From contig JANQPT010000041.1 in NCBI GenBank assembly GCA_028285345.1, positions 62,001-126,000 of the forward strand: a stretch of 64,000 nucleotides of DNA. Reading direction: 5' to 3'. Below, piece after piece: positions 19,278-28,670 of the stretch. Made by a program: the position numbers and the translations under genes. The notes beneath the pieces are model-generated. The model was not told the DNA's origin, searched no databases, and saw only the letters and a list, made by a program, of their open reading frames with translations. Source of the stretch: Planctomycetales bacterium (GTDB lineage: Bacteria > Planctomycetota > Planctomycetia > Planctomycetales > Planctomycetaceae). The first letter of the stretch is position 1, and each line of letters starts with the position of its first letter.

Positions 19278-20261
19278 CTACTTGTCGTCCGGATTGTCGG
19301 TCGGGGGCTCGTGAGCGGCCTGCAGAATACGGTCGAGGTGTTGCCGCCTGAAACGGCGATCACCGGCGGAGTAGCGCCAGACCGCCACAACCACCACAAC
19401 TCCCAGTAAGCAAACGATGCCGAAGAAATAGGGAGCGAACCCCCTCCCTGCCGCCGACGCGGGCGGCGGGGTCCAATCGAGTTGGCGACCCAGCAACAAC
19501 GTCGTGGAATGCGCCCCGTGGCCGGCGGCGTAGGCATATTTCTTGAAGAAGTACCCCGTAAACCGGCAGGGCAGGTCCAAGCCGTCTCCTGTCGGGATAT
19601 CCGCCGGAATCGACGTACAGTGCAGGAGTAACGGATTCTTGCCCGAATCGGGCGTCAAAATCCATGCCTCGTAGACGGATTCGATCCCGGATTCATTCTG
19701 GAGCACCTTGATGGGATACAGGCGCTTGACGCTGCCCTTAACCGTCACCAAGCGGCCGCGATAGCCGTCCGGGTCGGTGAACATTTGCGCGAAAGTCACG
19801 TTATTGTTAGTAGCGGACTGCAACTGGTCGGGGGTCAGATTGCGTGCATGCGCGAGGATTCGGTAGTACGACTCTCGTTCGGCGTTACGGATTCCCAGCG
19901 TATTGTCTCGAACATCGGCCAACAGTTGCGGATTGAGATCGGTCGCAGTCCTCGAAGAAGCCGGTTCGGATGGGGGAGTCAGGGATTTGTCAGCGGGAGG
20001 ATCGACGACGCGAAACCCGCCGGGCGGCAGGTCGTCCTCGGGCGACTTCAACCGGGCATCAACTTCTTCGTGCTGCGTCACAGCTGCGTCCGAGCCGTTC
20101 TCGACGGTCGGAGGACCTGTGAGCCAGTACCACGTGCTGGGGCGGCCGGCAAGTTTGGTGGCGATCAGCACGATCGCCAACAGCCCGACGAGCATCAGCA
20201 GCCGCCGCTGATCACGGGCGTTTAAGAAAGGAGGGGGATTGTCTTGCTTACGAAGTCGCAT
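19278..20261 (-). CDS. Unknown two-TM protein with an OB-like central domain
   Basis: A 327-residue protein of no family I can name. One membrane segment lies near the N-terminus (LLMLVGLLAIVLIATKLA, ~20-38) and another near the C-terminus (YFFGIVCLLGVVVVVAVW, ~285-302). Between them lies a Pro/Asp-rich linker (~55-110) and a domain (~135-270) containing YRGRLVTVKGSVKRLYPI and CRFTGYFFKKYAY, which resembles the strand pattern of OB-fold nucleic-acid or membrane-stress proteins. The domain would face the periplasm. It probably is a planctomycete-conserved envelope protein. The fold reading is tentative. Confidence 0.65.
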   Translation of the reverse strand: MRLRKQDNPPPFLNARDQRRLLMLVGLLAIVLIATKLAGRPSTWYWLTGPPTVENGSDAAVTQHEEVDARLKSPEDDLPPGGFRVVDPPADKSLTPPSEPASSRTATDLNPQLLADVRDNTLGIRNAERESYYRILAHARNLTPDQLQSATNNNVTFAQMFTDPDGYRGRLVTVKGSVKRLYPIKVLQNESGIESVYEAWILTPDSGKNPLLLHCTSIPADIPTGDGLDLPCRFTGYFFKKYAYAAGHGAHSTTLLLGRQLDWTPPPASAAGRGFAPYFFGIVCLLGVVVVVAVWRYSAGDRRFRRQHLDRILQAAHEPPTDNPDDK

Positions 20262-20461
20262 GTCAGCCGATTGAGATCAAACTGCGAGAGGGACCGCACT
20301 TGTTCCGTCTATTGTACGCAGCAAACGCCTGCACCGAAATCCGCGAAGAGAAGTCGCCATTCAAATCCCCCCTTCTTGCCATAAGACAGGCCGGGCTATA
20401 TTCTTATAAACAGACGCCAGAACTCTGATCAGAACGATTCGTTCGTGACGGATACACAACA

Positions 20462-23400
20462 ATGAGATATTACCGGCTCCTACTGCTGGGGCTTGCGGCG
20501 ACCCTGCTTCCCGCAACGCTCACTGCCGCCGAGAACCCGCTGGACGTCCTAAATGCCCTCAGGAAAAACGGTTATCACGACTACGCGCTGCTATATCTGA
20601 AGCAGCTCGAAGGGCGTTCTCAGCTCCCGGACGAGATTCGCCAGCTGTTGCCGATGGAGACCGCGTTGACTCTCTTAGAGGACCTTCAAACCACAAGCAG
20701 CCCAGAGGAACAACATCGCAAGCTGGATCTCGCCCGAGAGGAGCTGCAAAAGTTTCTAAAACAGAGCCCCGACCACGAACGGGCGGCCTTGGCGAACGAC
20801 CAGCTGGGCAAAGTGCTGTTGGAAGAAGGACGGGTTGAAATCGCTCGGGCAGGTCGAACCACGAACGCTACGGAAAAACAGGCGATCCAGAAACAAGCTC
20901 GTGGAGTATTTCAGTCGGCTCGCGACGTCTTCACCAAGGCCGTCGAGAAACACAAAGCCGCCCTTGACGAGTACAAGGCGTTTATCGACGAGAAGAAGGA
21001 ACCACAATTGCATGCAGAGCGCGAGAGGGTGCGTCTCAACTATCTCAATGCCCAGATTAGTATTGCGAAGGCCAATTACTTCGAAGCGTCGTCGTACGGC
21101 AACGATTCCGATGAGAAGAAGAAGTTGATGCAGCGGGCAATCGATGAATTCGAGAAACTTGTGGTTGATAACAGCCAGTCCACAGTGTTTGTCCAAGCAA
21201 GAGTCTGGCAAGGCAGGTGTTATCAGGAGTTGGGTGAGATTCGACAGGCGCTGGGACTGTTCGACGAGGTGTTACGGCACGCCGGCACGCATGAGACGCT
21301 CCAAAAAAAACAAGATGAGGCGCAATGGTATCGACTGCAATGCCTCAACCACGAGAAGCGCGAGGACTATCAGTTGGTCGTTCAAGAGGCGACCGATTGG
21401 GAAAACGAGCGCGCGCAGTCGTCGCGCGGCGGCCGCCGCGGCTCACGGGCTCACCTGGGGATCCTATGGGAAAAGGTCCGTGCACTGGAGGGGCTGGCCA
21501 ACCAGGAAGAGACGAGCGATCTGGAGAAAAGACGGCTGCTGCGCGATGCCTTGGATGAGGTCCAGTTTATCAAATCCAAACCGGGTGAGTTTCAACGCCG
21601 CGCCGCCACCAAGGAGCGCGAGCTGCGGGCTCAGTTGAATCTCGACGATCAAACGCCCCAGACGTTTGATGACGCATTTGCTAAAGGCAAAGTCCACATC
21701 GACGCCCTGGCGGACTTGAACGGCGATATCCAGGCCGCCGAACGCGCAGGCGATCAACAGGCCAAACAGCAGGCCGCGAAGCGCCGCACAGAGCAGATGG
21801 ATGCGGCGGTGCCGCTGTTGGAATTGGCGATCAGTCTCGCCGATCAGGAGACGGACATCAAGGAACTAAATCGCGCCCGGTACATGATGGCGTTGGCCTA
21901 CTATTACTTGGATGACCACACCATCGATACTGCGGCCATCGCCGATTTCGTGGCGACGCGCTACAAAACTAGTGATCCGTCCGCTGCACTCGACGCCGCA
22001 TTCTTGTCGATGTTTGCTTATTTTGATTTGTTCACCGAAGAGCTTTCCAAGCAGCCGCCGGGAGAGTCGAATCCCGACAACACGCCCATGATGCAAAACG
22101 TGATCCGAATGGCGTCCCTGATCACCACGCAATGGCCGGACGATCACAAGGCGGACGAAGCGCGGATGAAACTGGGCCGTCTCTACAGCCGCCTGCAGCA
22201 ATACCTCAAAGCGGTCGAGTATTACGGCAAAATCGCGCCGGACAAGGAGCAATACCAAAACGCACAAGTACAGATCGCAATCGCATACTGGAATGCTTAT
22301 CTGGGAGCGATGCGGTCAAAATCCGACGACGCGGCCGCCCAAGACTGGTTGAAGAATTCGCGACAGCACCTCAGTGACAGCATTGAAAAGCAACAAAAGG
22401 GTTTTGCTGACGACACGGTTCCGGACTTTGAGTTCGTCAATGCCAAACTGCTGCTGGCCACGGTTGAGAATGAGTTGGGCAACTACGCTGCCGCGGTCGA
22501 ATTGTTATCGGGCAAATCGTTTCCTGTTCTCAAGCAGGTCGTCGCGAAAGGAGAGCGGCCGGCGACCGGCGAGAAGAGCGCGAAATTCGCATCGCGGGCC
22601 TACCAACAGGCGATGCGGGCCTACGTCGGCACTCGCAATATCGAACGCGCCCAGGCGGTGCTGAATGATCTCGAGCAGTTGGGTGGTGGCGACGGCGTCG
22701 TGAACCAACTCGTCCTGCTTGGAAAACAATTGCAGGAGGAAGTGGAGCGTCTCCGCGACCGCAACGATCCGCGGCTGCCCGGTGTGCTCGAGTCATTTGA
22801 AGAGTTTCTCGACGCGATGTATCAGCGCAAGAATCAGACGTTGTTCTCGCTGTACTGGATCGGCCTGACGTATGTCAACTTGGGTGAGGGACTGAGTAAC
22901 GGCAAAGTTCCCGCGCCCGCGGCGGCAGCCGGCAAGTTTGCCCGGGCGGCCGACGTCTTTACCGATGCGATCGCCCGCTGTAAAGCGGACCCTGAGCAGA
23001 CGGACGGCAATGTGGAGTCAAATCTCAAGGCGCGTCTCGTACATGCACTCCGCCGACAGGGGAAATTTGAGGATGCCAAGATTCACGTGCTTGAAATCGT
23101 GAAGCAGCGACCGCGGGCGACTGATGTCCAGCAAGAGGCGGCGATGATCTTTACCGACTGGGCACAGGTGGACACCGACCACGCCCAAGAACACCTAACT
23201 GTCGCCATTGGCGGACTGCAGCCGGAAGGGGCGTCGGAAAAACTGATTTGGGGTTGGGGACCGTTTTCGAAAAAACTGATGAACGCGATTTTGGCCAATC
23301 CAGGCGACCAGAAACTGATCGATCAGTTTGCGGAATCGCGCTATTGGCTCGCGGTGTGCCGCATGCGAATGGGATTGCTGCCGAATCCGACCGATGAGCA

Positions 23401-23797
23401 GATTCGATTGCTGCGGCTGGCGCTGAACGATCTCAACATTTCCGCCCGCTCCGGGGCCGACATCAGCAGTACGCCGCGCTGGGACGATCTTGTTGCGCTC
23501 AATCAACAAATCCACGAAGAATTGGGTGAAACCGAAGTGACCCCACTGGTCGTTCCACGCTCCATCGCGGCGAAGTCGAATTCCGCAACAGAAACCAGCG
23601 ACAACGGCGGCAAAGAAGATAATGAGGTGCAAGCGGTCGCCACCACGGACGGACCGACATCGAGGGGACCTACAGGATCATCGAATCTCTCACTGTTAAT
23701 TGCCGCCGGCATGACGCTGGCGTTTGTGGCGATCATGGGATATTTACTGATGGCCGGCGGCAAGAAGAAACGGCGCAGTTATCCCGGAATGCGATAG
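20462..23797 (+). CDS. Large secreted, C-terminally anchored TPR protein
   Basis: A 1111-residue protein with a signal peptide (residues 1-23, ending LTAAE) and one membrane segment close to the C-terminus (LLIAAGMTLAFVAIMGYLLM) followed by a short Lys/Arg tail. Between them are many degenerate TPR-like helical pairs, for example AIDEFEKLVVDNSQS, AVEYYGKIAPDKEQYQNA and GKFEDAKIHVLEIVKQRP. The bulk would sit in the periplasm as a scaffold. Part of the middle is very rich in Gln/Lys/Arg. Only a short AT-rich leader precedes it and it appears monocistronic. Such proteins are common in planctomycetes but their role is unknown. Confidence 0.8.
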   Translation: MRYYRLLLLGLAATLLPATLTAAENPLDVLNALRKNGYHDYALLYLKQLEGRSQLPDEIRQLLPMETALTLLEDLQTTSSPEEQHRKLDLAREELQKFLKQSPDHERAALANDQLGKVLLEEGRVEIARAGRTTNATEKQAIQKQARGVFQSARDVFTKAVEKHKAALDEYKAFIDEKKEPQLHAERERVRLNYLNAQISIAKANYFEASSYGNDSDEKKKLMQRAIDEFEKLVVDNSQSTVFVQARVWQGRCYQELGEIRQALGLFDEVLRHAGTHETLQKKQDEAQWYRLQCLNHEKREDYQLVVQEATDWENERAQSSRGGRRGSRAHLGILWEKVRALEGLANQEETSDLEKRRLLRDALDEVQFIKSKPGEFQRRAATKERELRAQLNLDDQTPQTFDDAFAKGKVHIDALADLNGDIQAAERAGDQQAKQQAAKRRTEQMDAAVPLLELAISLADQETDIKELNRARYMMALAYYYLDDHTIDTAAIADFVATRYKTSDPSAALDAAFLSMFAYFDLFTEELSKQPPGESNPDNTPMMQNVIRMASLITTQWPDDHKADEARMKLGRLYSRLQQYLKAVEYYGKIAPDKEQYQNAQVQIAIAYWNAYLGAMRSKSDDAAAQDWLKNSRQHLSDSIEKQQKGFADDTVPDFEFVNAKLLLATVENELGNYAAAVELLSGKSFPVLKQVVAKGERPATGEKSAKFASRAYQQAMRAYVGTRNIERAQAVLNDLEQLGGGDGVVNQLVLLGKQLQEEVERLRDRNDPRLPGVLESFEEFLDAMYQRKNQTLFSLYWIGLTYVNLGEGLSNGKVPAPAAAAGKFARAADVFTDAIARCKADPEQTDGNVESNLKARLVHALRRQGKFEDAKIHVLEIVKQRPRATDVQQEAAMIFTDWAQVDTDHAQEHLTVAIGGLQPEGASEKLIWGWGPFSKKLMNAILANPGDQKLIDQFAESRYWLAVCRMRMGLLPNPTDEQIRLLRLALNDLNISARSGADISSTPRWDDLVALNQQIHEELGETEVTPLVVPRSIAAKSNSATETSDNGGKEDNEVQAVATTDGPTSRGPTGSSNLSLLIAAGMTLAFVAIMGYLLMAGGKKKRRSYPGMR

Positions 23798-23877
23798 ACC
23801 TTAAGTTCGCATACTGCGAAACCATAAAATCTTTTAGAACCCCATCACAACGCCGGCACCGTGACCGGACGCCAACT

Positions 23878-24279
23878 ATGCATGAACAACTGACCGCCGG
23901 TGAACAACTGGCCCGTGATATCGTCGACCGCGTGGAAACCGTGATTTTGACTGCCGAAGAGGCCCAACAACCGCTGGAAGTCGATCCGTACCGCGATCAG
24001 TTGTTCGAGCTGTTTGTGATGGCGGAAGCCGCCGGGTTCGTATTTGATGACGACGAGGACGGCCCTGATCTCTCCTGCGACGGCGTCGGCCACGAATTGG
24101 CCGGCCGCTGGGATCTGGCCGATGCGGTCCGCGAAAGCATGGGACAGCAGACGCGATTGCAGGGCGAAAAACTCTCGAAAATGCGGCTGATGTGGTCCTT
24201 TATGCGGATGTGGATGGAATGGACCTACGCATGGAAGCGGTGGGATGAGTTTCACGCGACTGAAAATGGTGATCGCTGA
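23878..24279 (+). CDS. Small acidic protein of unknown function
   Basis: A 133-residue protein with no recognisable family. The N-terminal two thirds are acidic (VFDDDEDGPDLSCDGVG around residues 55-72); the C-terminal part is a Met/Trp/Arg-rich amphipathic helix (MRLMWSFMRMWMEWTYAWKRW). No signal peptide or true membrane segment. ATG 23878 opens the frame 80 bp after the large TPR gene, with a weak hairpin (23806-23820) between them. Codon use looks like its neighbours, so I take it as real. The helical Trp-rich tail might bind a partner or a membrane surface; that is a guess. Confidence 0.65.
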   Translation: MHEQLTAGEQLARDIVDRVETVILTAEEAQQPLEVDPYRDQLFELFVMAEAAGFVFDDDEDGPDLSCDGVGHELAGRWDLADAVRESMGQQTRLQGEKLSKMRLMWSFMRMWMEWTYAWKRWDEFHATENGDR

Positions 24280-24336
24280 CGCGGACGTTGGTCGTCATCG
24301 CGCTCACCGATCGCCACTACAGGAGAAGCGGGGAGA

Positions 24337-25863
24337 TCATTCACCCATCACGATCCGCGTGATCTCTGCCGCGTTTTCCGCGCCCGGCAGGCCCCACCCC
24401 GGCTCGTAGCGGAACAGTTCGTGCATCGAGCGGGCGCCGAAACTGCCGTCAAGGATTTCGAACTGCTCGCAGGTCAACAGCGCTGGATGGCAGACCCCGC
24501 ACGCGCGCGAGAGGTGTGTGATCTCCTTGCGAAGGATGCAAACGTAGTTCGCCAGGCGGGCGGATTTCGACGTCGGATCCAGCCCCCGCATCAGCCAGCG
24601 GTTCTGCGTGGCGACCCCGGTCGGACAATGCCCGGTATGGCAGCGTTGCGCTTGGATACAGCCGATCGCCAGCATGGCCTCGCGTCCGACAGCGATTAGG
24701 TCACAGCCAAGCGCAAAGGCGAACAGTGCCGATTCGGGAAATCCCAACTTCCCGGATCCAATGAAGACGACGTCGTGATGCAAGCCGGCTTCGGCGAAGA
24801 TGCGATACACGCGGCTCATTCCGATTTTAAACGGGAGTGCCACATGATCGGAGAACGCCAGCGGTGCCGCCCCGGTGCCACCCTCTCCGCCGTCAATGGC
24901 GATGAAATCGACACCGCGCCCGGTTGTCGCCATTGACTCCGCCAGATCCCGCCAAAAGGCCGGTTCGCCGACGGCCGATTTGATTCCCACCGGCATCCCC
25001 GTTTTCTCCGCCAGCAATTCCACGAAGTCGAGCATGCTATCCACGTCGTGGAAAGCGCGATGGCAATTGGGGCTTGCGCAGTCCCGGCCTTGCGGGATTC
25101 CACGAATCTCAGAGATCTCGCGGGAGATCTTCGCTGCCGGCAACAACCCGCCCAGTCCGGGCTTGGCGCCTTGGCTCAACTTGATTTCCAGCGCGCGCAC
25201 GGGGTGGGCTTGGACTTTGTCAACAAGTTGATTGAGGTCGAAGTTGCCCTGCGGATCGCGGCAACCGAAATACCCCGTCCCAATCTGCCAGATCAGCTCG
25301 CCGCCGTGCAAGTGGTAGGAGGCGATGCCTCCCTCGCCCGTATTCTGCAGGCAACCGGCGATTTTGCACCCGCGATTGAGTGCTTCAACCGCAGGGGCAC
25401 TTAGTGACCCGAAGCTCATCCCCGAGACGTTCACCACTGACTGAGGACGGAAGGCGTGACGGCGGCCGCGACAGGCGCCCAGAACTTTCGCGCATGGCAG
25501 CGGGAAGTTGGGATCGTAATCAGAATCGCCCCGGAGTATCGACGGCAACGGAAATGCCGACTGTTTGATGATCAGGTAGTTCTGGGGCGCCTCTAGGTCG
25601 TTGTCGGTGCCAAAGCCGAAGTAATTGTTGACCTGTTTCGAGGATGTGTAGATCCACCGCCGCTGATCGCGGGAAAAGGGCCGTTCTTCGTCGTTGTCGG
25701 TGACGATGTATTGTCGCAGTTCCGGACCGACAGATTCGAGCAGATAGCGGAGATGGCCGATGATCGGAAAATTACGGAGAATGGCGTGCTTGGTTTGCAG
25801 CACGTCGTACAACAGCAGCGCGCCCAACAGCACTCCCAGACCGCCGAGGAACCAAGGCCACAT
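24337..25863 (-). CDS. Membrane-anchored FMN-binding glutamate synthase-like protein
   Basis: About 508 residues: an N-terminal membrane segment (WPWFLGGLGVLLGALLLYDVL) and a Glu_synthase (GltB central) barrel. Flavin-site segments are visible (MSFGSLSAPAVEALNRG, IAIDGGEGGTGAAPLAF) and the cysteine cluster reads CIQAQRCHTGHC, the Cx5Cx4C spacing of the 3Fe-4S site. There is no glutamine amidotransferase domain, so classical GOGAT activity on glutamine is unlikely from this chain alone; the physiological reaction of these short homologues is unclear. A TTG at 25887 opens the frame, but ATG 25863 has AAGGA at the right distance. It is divergent from the AcuI-type reductase. Confidence 0.88.
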   Translation of the reverse strand: MWPWFLGGLGVLLGALLLYDVLQTKHAILRNFPIIGHLRYLLESVGPELRQYIVTDNDEERPFSRDQRRWIYTSSKQVNNYFGFGTDNDLEAPQNYLIIKQSAFPLPSILRGDSDYDPNFPLPCAKVLGACRGRRHAFRPQSVVNVSGMSFGSLSAPAVEALNRGCKIAGCLQNTGEGGIASYHLHGGELIWQIGTGYFGCRDPQGNFDLNQLVDKVQAHPVRALEIKLSQGAKPGLGGLLPAAKISREISEIRGIPQGRDCASPNCHRAFHDVDSMLDFVELLAEKTGMPVGIKSAVGEPAFWRDLAESMATTGRGVDFIAIDGGEGGTGAAPLAFSDHVALPFKIGMSRVYRIFAEAGLHHDVVFIGSGKLGFPESALFAFALGCDLIAVGREAMLAIGCIQAQRCHTGHCPTGVATQNRWLMRGLDPTSKSARLANYVCILRKEITHLSRACGVCHPALLTCEQFEILDGSFGARSMHELFRYEPGWGLPGAENAAEITRIVMGE

Positions 25864-26051
25864 GGGTCGAAATCCTTTCCAAGACAAGCCGCCACAGATT
25901 ACAGAGTGATGTTATTGAGCCGCGCGGGAATCGGCAAGACAGTCCGACACGCCGCGGCGGCAGTCGTTTGACCGGCATTTCGAAATCGGAGATGATCGGC
26001 AAACCCTGTCGAATTGGACCAAGAGGAAAAACGAGTTGAGGAGCCGCGCAG

Positions 26052-27056
26052 ATGTCCGCCGAACCGTTTGCCTGCTATCTGGTGGAGAAAGACGAAGACG
26101 GCAAGATTCGCGGAGGTGTCACACACCGCCCGCGGGCCGCTTTGCCCGAGGGCGACGTCTTGATCCGCGTGCAGTGGTCGTCGTTGAACTACAAGGACGC
26201 GCTGGCCGCGACCGGACATCCGGGCGTTGCCGGGAAACTTCCGCACGTTCCGGGAATTGACGCCGCCGGCACGGTCGTTGAGAGCAGCGACCCGGCGTTT
26301 CAACCCGAGCAACCGGTGATCGTCACCGGCTATGACCTCGGTGCCGGCCAATGGGGCGGGTGGGCGGAGTACATCCGCGTTCCCGCCGAATGGGTGATCC
26401 CCCTGCCCTCCGGGCTAACGCTTGAAACCGCGATGCACTACGGCACCGCCGGATTTACCGCGGCGATGTCGGTGCAAGCGTTGGAGGACCATCACATCGC
26501 CGCCAACAGCGGTAAAGTCGTTGTCACAGGAGCGACAGGCGGCGTGGGCAGTATCGCCGTGATGCTGCTCGGCAAACTTGGGTATCACGTCGTGGCGGTC
26601 AGCGGAAAAGAGGATAAGCACGAATGGCTGAAGACTCTAGGCGCCGCGGAGGTCGTCGGTCGCGACGAAGTCCTCGATGCCAGTTCGCGGCCGCTGCTTT
26701 CAACGCGGTGGGCAGGGGCGGTCGATTGCGTCGGTGGAGATATTCTCACCTCGCTGTTGAGAGCCACGCAACTGCGAGGTTGCGTCACCGCTTGCGGTTT
26801 GGTTGCGGGTGCCGAGCTCAACATGACCGTTTTTCCTTTTATCCTCCGCGGCGTCACGCTGACCGGCATCGATTCGGGATGGTATCCGCGCGAGTTGCGA
26901 CTAAAACTCTGGGAGCGTCTCGGCGGCGAGTGGCGTTTGGATGAACTGGCCGACGTCACGTCGACGATCCCCTTGTCCAATGCAAATTCAGCCGTTCAGC
27001 GAATCCTCAAGGGTGAGATCGCCGGCCGAACGTTGGTCGAGATCGGCCAGCCGTAA
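26052..27056 (+). CDS. acuI: YhdH/AcuI family quinone oxidoreductase (acrylyl-CoA reductase type)
   Basis: A 334-residue zinc-independent MDR enzyme. Family segments present are SSLNYKDALAATG, PGIDAAGTVVES, the nucleotide-binding VVVTGATGGVGSIAV and GVTLTGIDSGWYP. YhdH/AcuI proteins reduce acrylyl-CoA to propionyl-CoA with NADPH; several planctomycete genomes carry one, and DMSP or 3-hydroxypropionate metabolism is the usual context, but no such pathway genes are seen here. It is divergent from the glutamate-synthase-like gene. Substrate assignment rests on family only. Confidence 0.87.
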   Translation: MSAEPFACYLVEKDEDGKIRGGVTHRPRAALPEGDVLIRVQWSSLNYKDALAATGHPGVAGKLPHVPGIDAAGTVVESSDPAFQPEQPVIVTGYDLGAGQWGGWAEYIRVPAEWVIPLPSGLTLETAMHYGTAGFTAAMSVQALEDHHIAANSGKVVVTGATGGVGSIAVMLLGKLGYHVVAVSGKEDKHEWLKTLGAAEVVGRDEVLDASSRPLLSTRWAGAVDCVGGDILTSLLRATQLRGCVTACGLVAGAELNMTVFPFILRGVTLTGIDSGWYPRELRLKLWERLGGEWRLDELADVTSTIPLSNANSAVQRILKGEIAGRTLVEIGQP

Positions 27057-27417
27057 CCGCCGCTCCAGGGTATGCGGAATGTCTGTCTGGTTGTGAAGCG
27101 ATCGGAATAACCTGCATCGCTGCGCGCGTTTCGCTAACCATTGCGGCCTAGAAATTCAGCTAAAAGACGCGCAATTTGCCGCTTGAAATCGAGCAGCCGC
27201 GTTTCCCCTGCCGATAATCCTCCCTAAAAGGGGCCGAGGACGGTCCGTCCCGTGATCCACGCGAAGGATCGCTGCTGCCAGCATCAAAGCCGACGTCAGC
27301 TCATTTGAGACAGAAAACGATTGGCCTCCGCCTGGCGCATTGCACGATCTTGCAATCGCTTGCGACATTCTGTCCCGACGCGTTTGCTCACCTTTTCTGG
27401 GACTGAGGACGTAAATC
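27057..27417. other. Intergenic region without a recognised gene (361 bases)
   Basis: No convincing reading frame. Near 27340-27370 the sequence repeats TTGC at ten-base steps (TTGCACGATC, TTGCAATCGC, TTGCGACATT), a helical-period pattern that could be a regulator site upstream of the TPR-methyltransferase gene, but too short to assign. Confidence 0.35.
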
Positions 27418-28569
27418 ATGATCTCCACTCCGACCACCGTCGACCAGCCCGCCGTTCGATCGCAACCAAGTCCGCAATCGCCAGAAGGCGACGCCCCCCT
27501 TGCGCATCGCGTCGACCCCAAACCGACCGCAGAGCTGGGACACCTGCAGCTTGCGCGAGAAATCTACGAGCACATCCTCTCCAGTCAGCCCGGTCATCTT
27601 GAATCACTCCGCGAGTTGGGGCACATGGACGTCGAGCAGGGAGAGTATGCCACCGCCGTCGAACGGCTCACCAAAGTGACCGAACTCGATCCCCGCGATG
27701 CGGAGAGCCATCATCGTTTGGGTTTGGCGTACGCCGCGACGGGCGATTTATTCAGTGCGGAGCAAGCGCATCGGCGCGCAGCCGAGTTAAGTCCTCAGAT
27801 GACCGCTGCGCATTTTCATCTCGGTCTGGCGCTGAAGCAGCAGAACAAACTCGGCGAAGCGACGGGAAGTTTTCAGCAAACCCTACGTCTGGATCAAAAC
27901 CACGGACGAGCGTTTAACCAGCTGGGAGACACGCTGGAACAACAAGGCAATCTCGACCATGCGCTGATCTGTTATCAAGAGGCGCGGGTCAAGGAATTGA
28001 TCAACGAAGCGTTCGAAATCGGGATGTTGCAGATTCGCAGTGAGATTGAAGCATTGGCACGCACCGTACTGATCACACAGCCCAAAAACATCATGGAGAT
28101 CGGCTCGCACCGCGGCGGGACGATGTACCTCTGGTGCAACTTGGTGGACAACGGCGGCAAGCGGATTGTCGTCGATTTGCCCGACGGCGAGTTTGGTGGG
28201 CTGTCCCCGGACGAAATCGACCTCCGCAACGCGAAAATGAGCAATTGGTCACAAAACTTAACGACGATCAATACCGACTCGCACGAGATCGCAACGTACG
28301 AAAAGGTCCTCGAGGCGCTCGAAGGTGAGCAATTGGACTTTTTGTTCATTGACGGCGACCATTCCTACCAGGGTGTGAAACTCGACTTCTTCATGTACCG
28401 CAGCTTGGTTCGCCAAGGTGGTTTGATCGCGTTTCATGACATCAAAGACACCCAATTGCATCGCGATCAAAACTGCAATGTCGCGAGGTTGTGGGAGGAG
28501 CTCAGCGGCGAAAAGATGGAGATTCGCGCCGAAGGCGAATGGGGCGGCATCGGCGTCATCCAGTGCTGA
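27418..28569 (+). CDS. TPR domain fused to a class I SAM-dependent methyltransferase
   Basis: A 383-residue fusion. Residues ~35-195 hold four or five TPR units (for example AREIYEHILSSQPGHLESL, AVERLTKVTELDPRDAESHHRL). Residues ~205-383 form a methyltransferase of the Methyltransf_24/cephalosporin-hydroxylase-like group: IMEIGSHRGGTMYLW is the SAM loop, LDFLFIDGDHSYQGVKLDF the acidic motif, and LIAFHDI the end of motif III. Substrate unknown; such enzymes often methylate or modify glycans or natural products. TPRs likely select a protein partner. Stands alone upstream of the SDR gene. Confidence 0.85.
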   Translation: MISTPTTVDQPAVRSQPSPQSPEGDAPLAHRVDPKPTAELGHLQLAREIYEHILSSQPGHLESLRELGHMDVEQGEYATAVERLTKVTELDPRDAESHHRLGLAYAATGDLFSAEQAHRRAAELSPQMTAAHFHLGLALKQQNKLGEATGSFQQTLRLDQNHGRAFNQLGDTLEQQGNLDHALICYQEARVKELINEAFEIGMLQIRSEIEALARTVLITQPKNIMEIGSHRGGTMYLWCNLVDNGGKRIVVDLPDGEFGGLSPDEIDLRNAKMSNWSQNLTTINTDSHEIATYEKVLEALEGEQLDFLFIDGDHSYQGVKLDFFMYRSLVRQGGLIAFHDIKDTQLHRDQNCNVARLWEELSGEKMEIRAEGEWGGIGVIQC

Positions 28570-28670
28570 GTCAGACTTGGCTTTTACAGCATGCCGGCTA
28601 GAATTCCAGAGCGGGACTCAGTGAAGTGCTGGGGCGACCGCAATTGAATCTTGATTCCAGTCAGGTTGCC

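Noticed and set aside
23806-23820. Six-base hairpin TTCGCA-TAC-TGCGAA after the large TPR gene
   Set aside because: Short stem and no following T-run; not enough for a terminator call.
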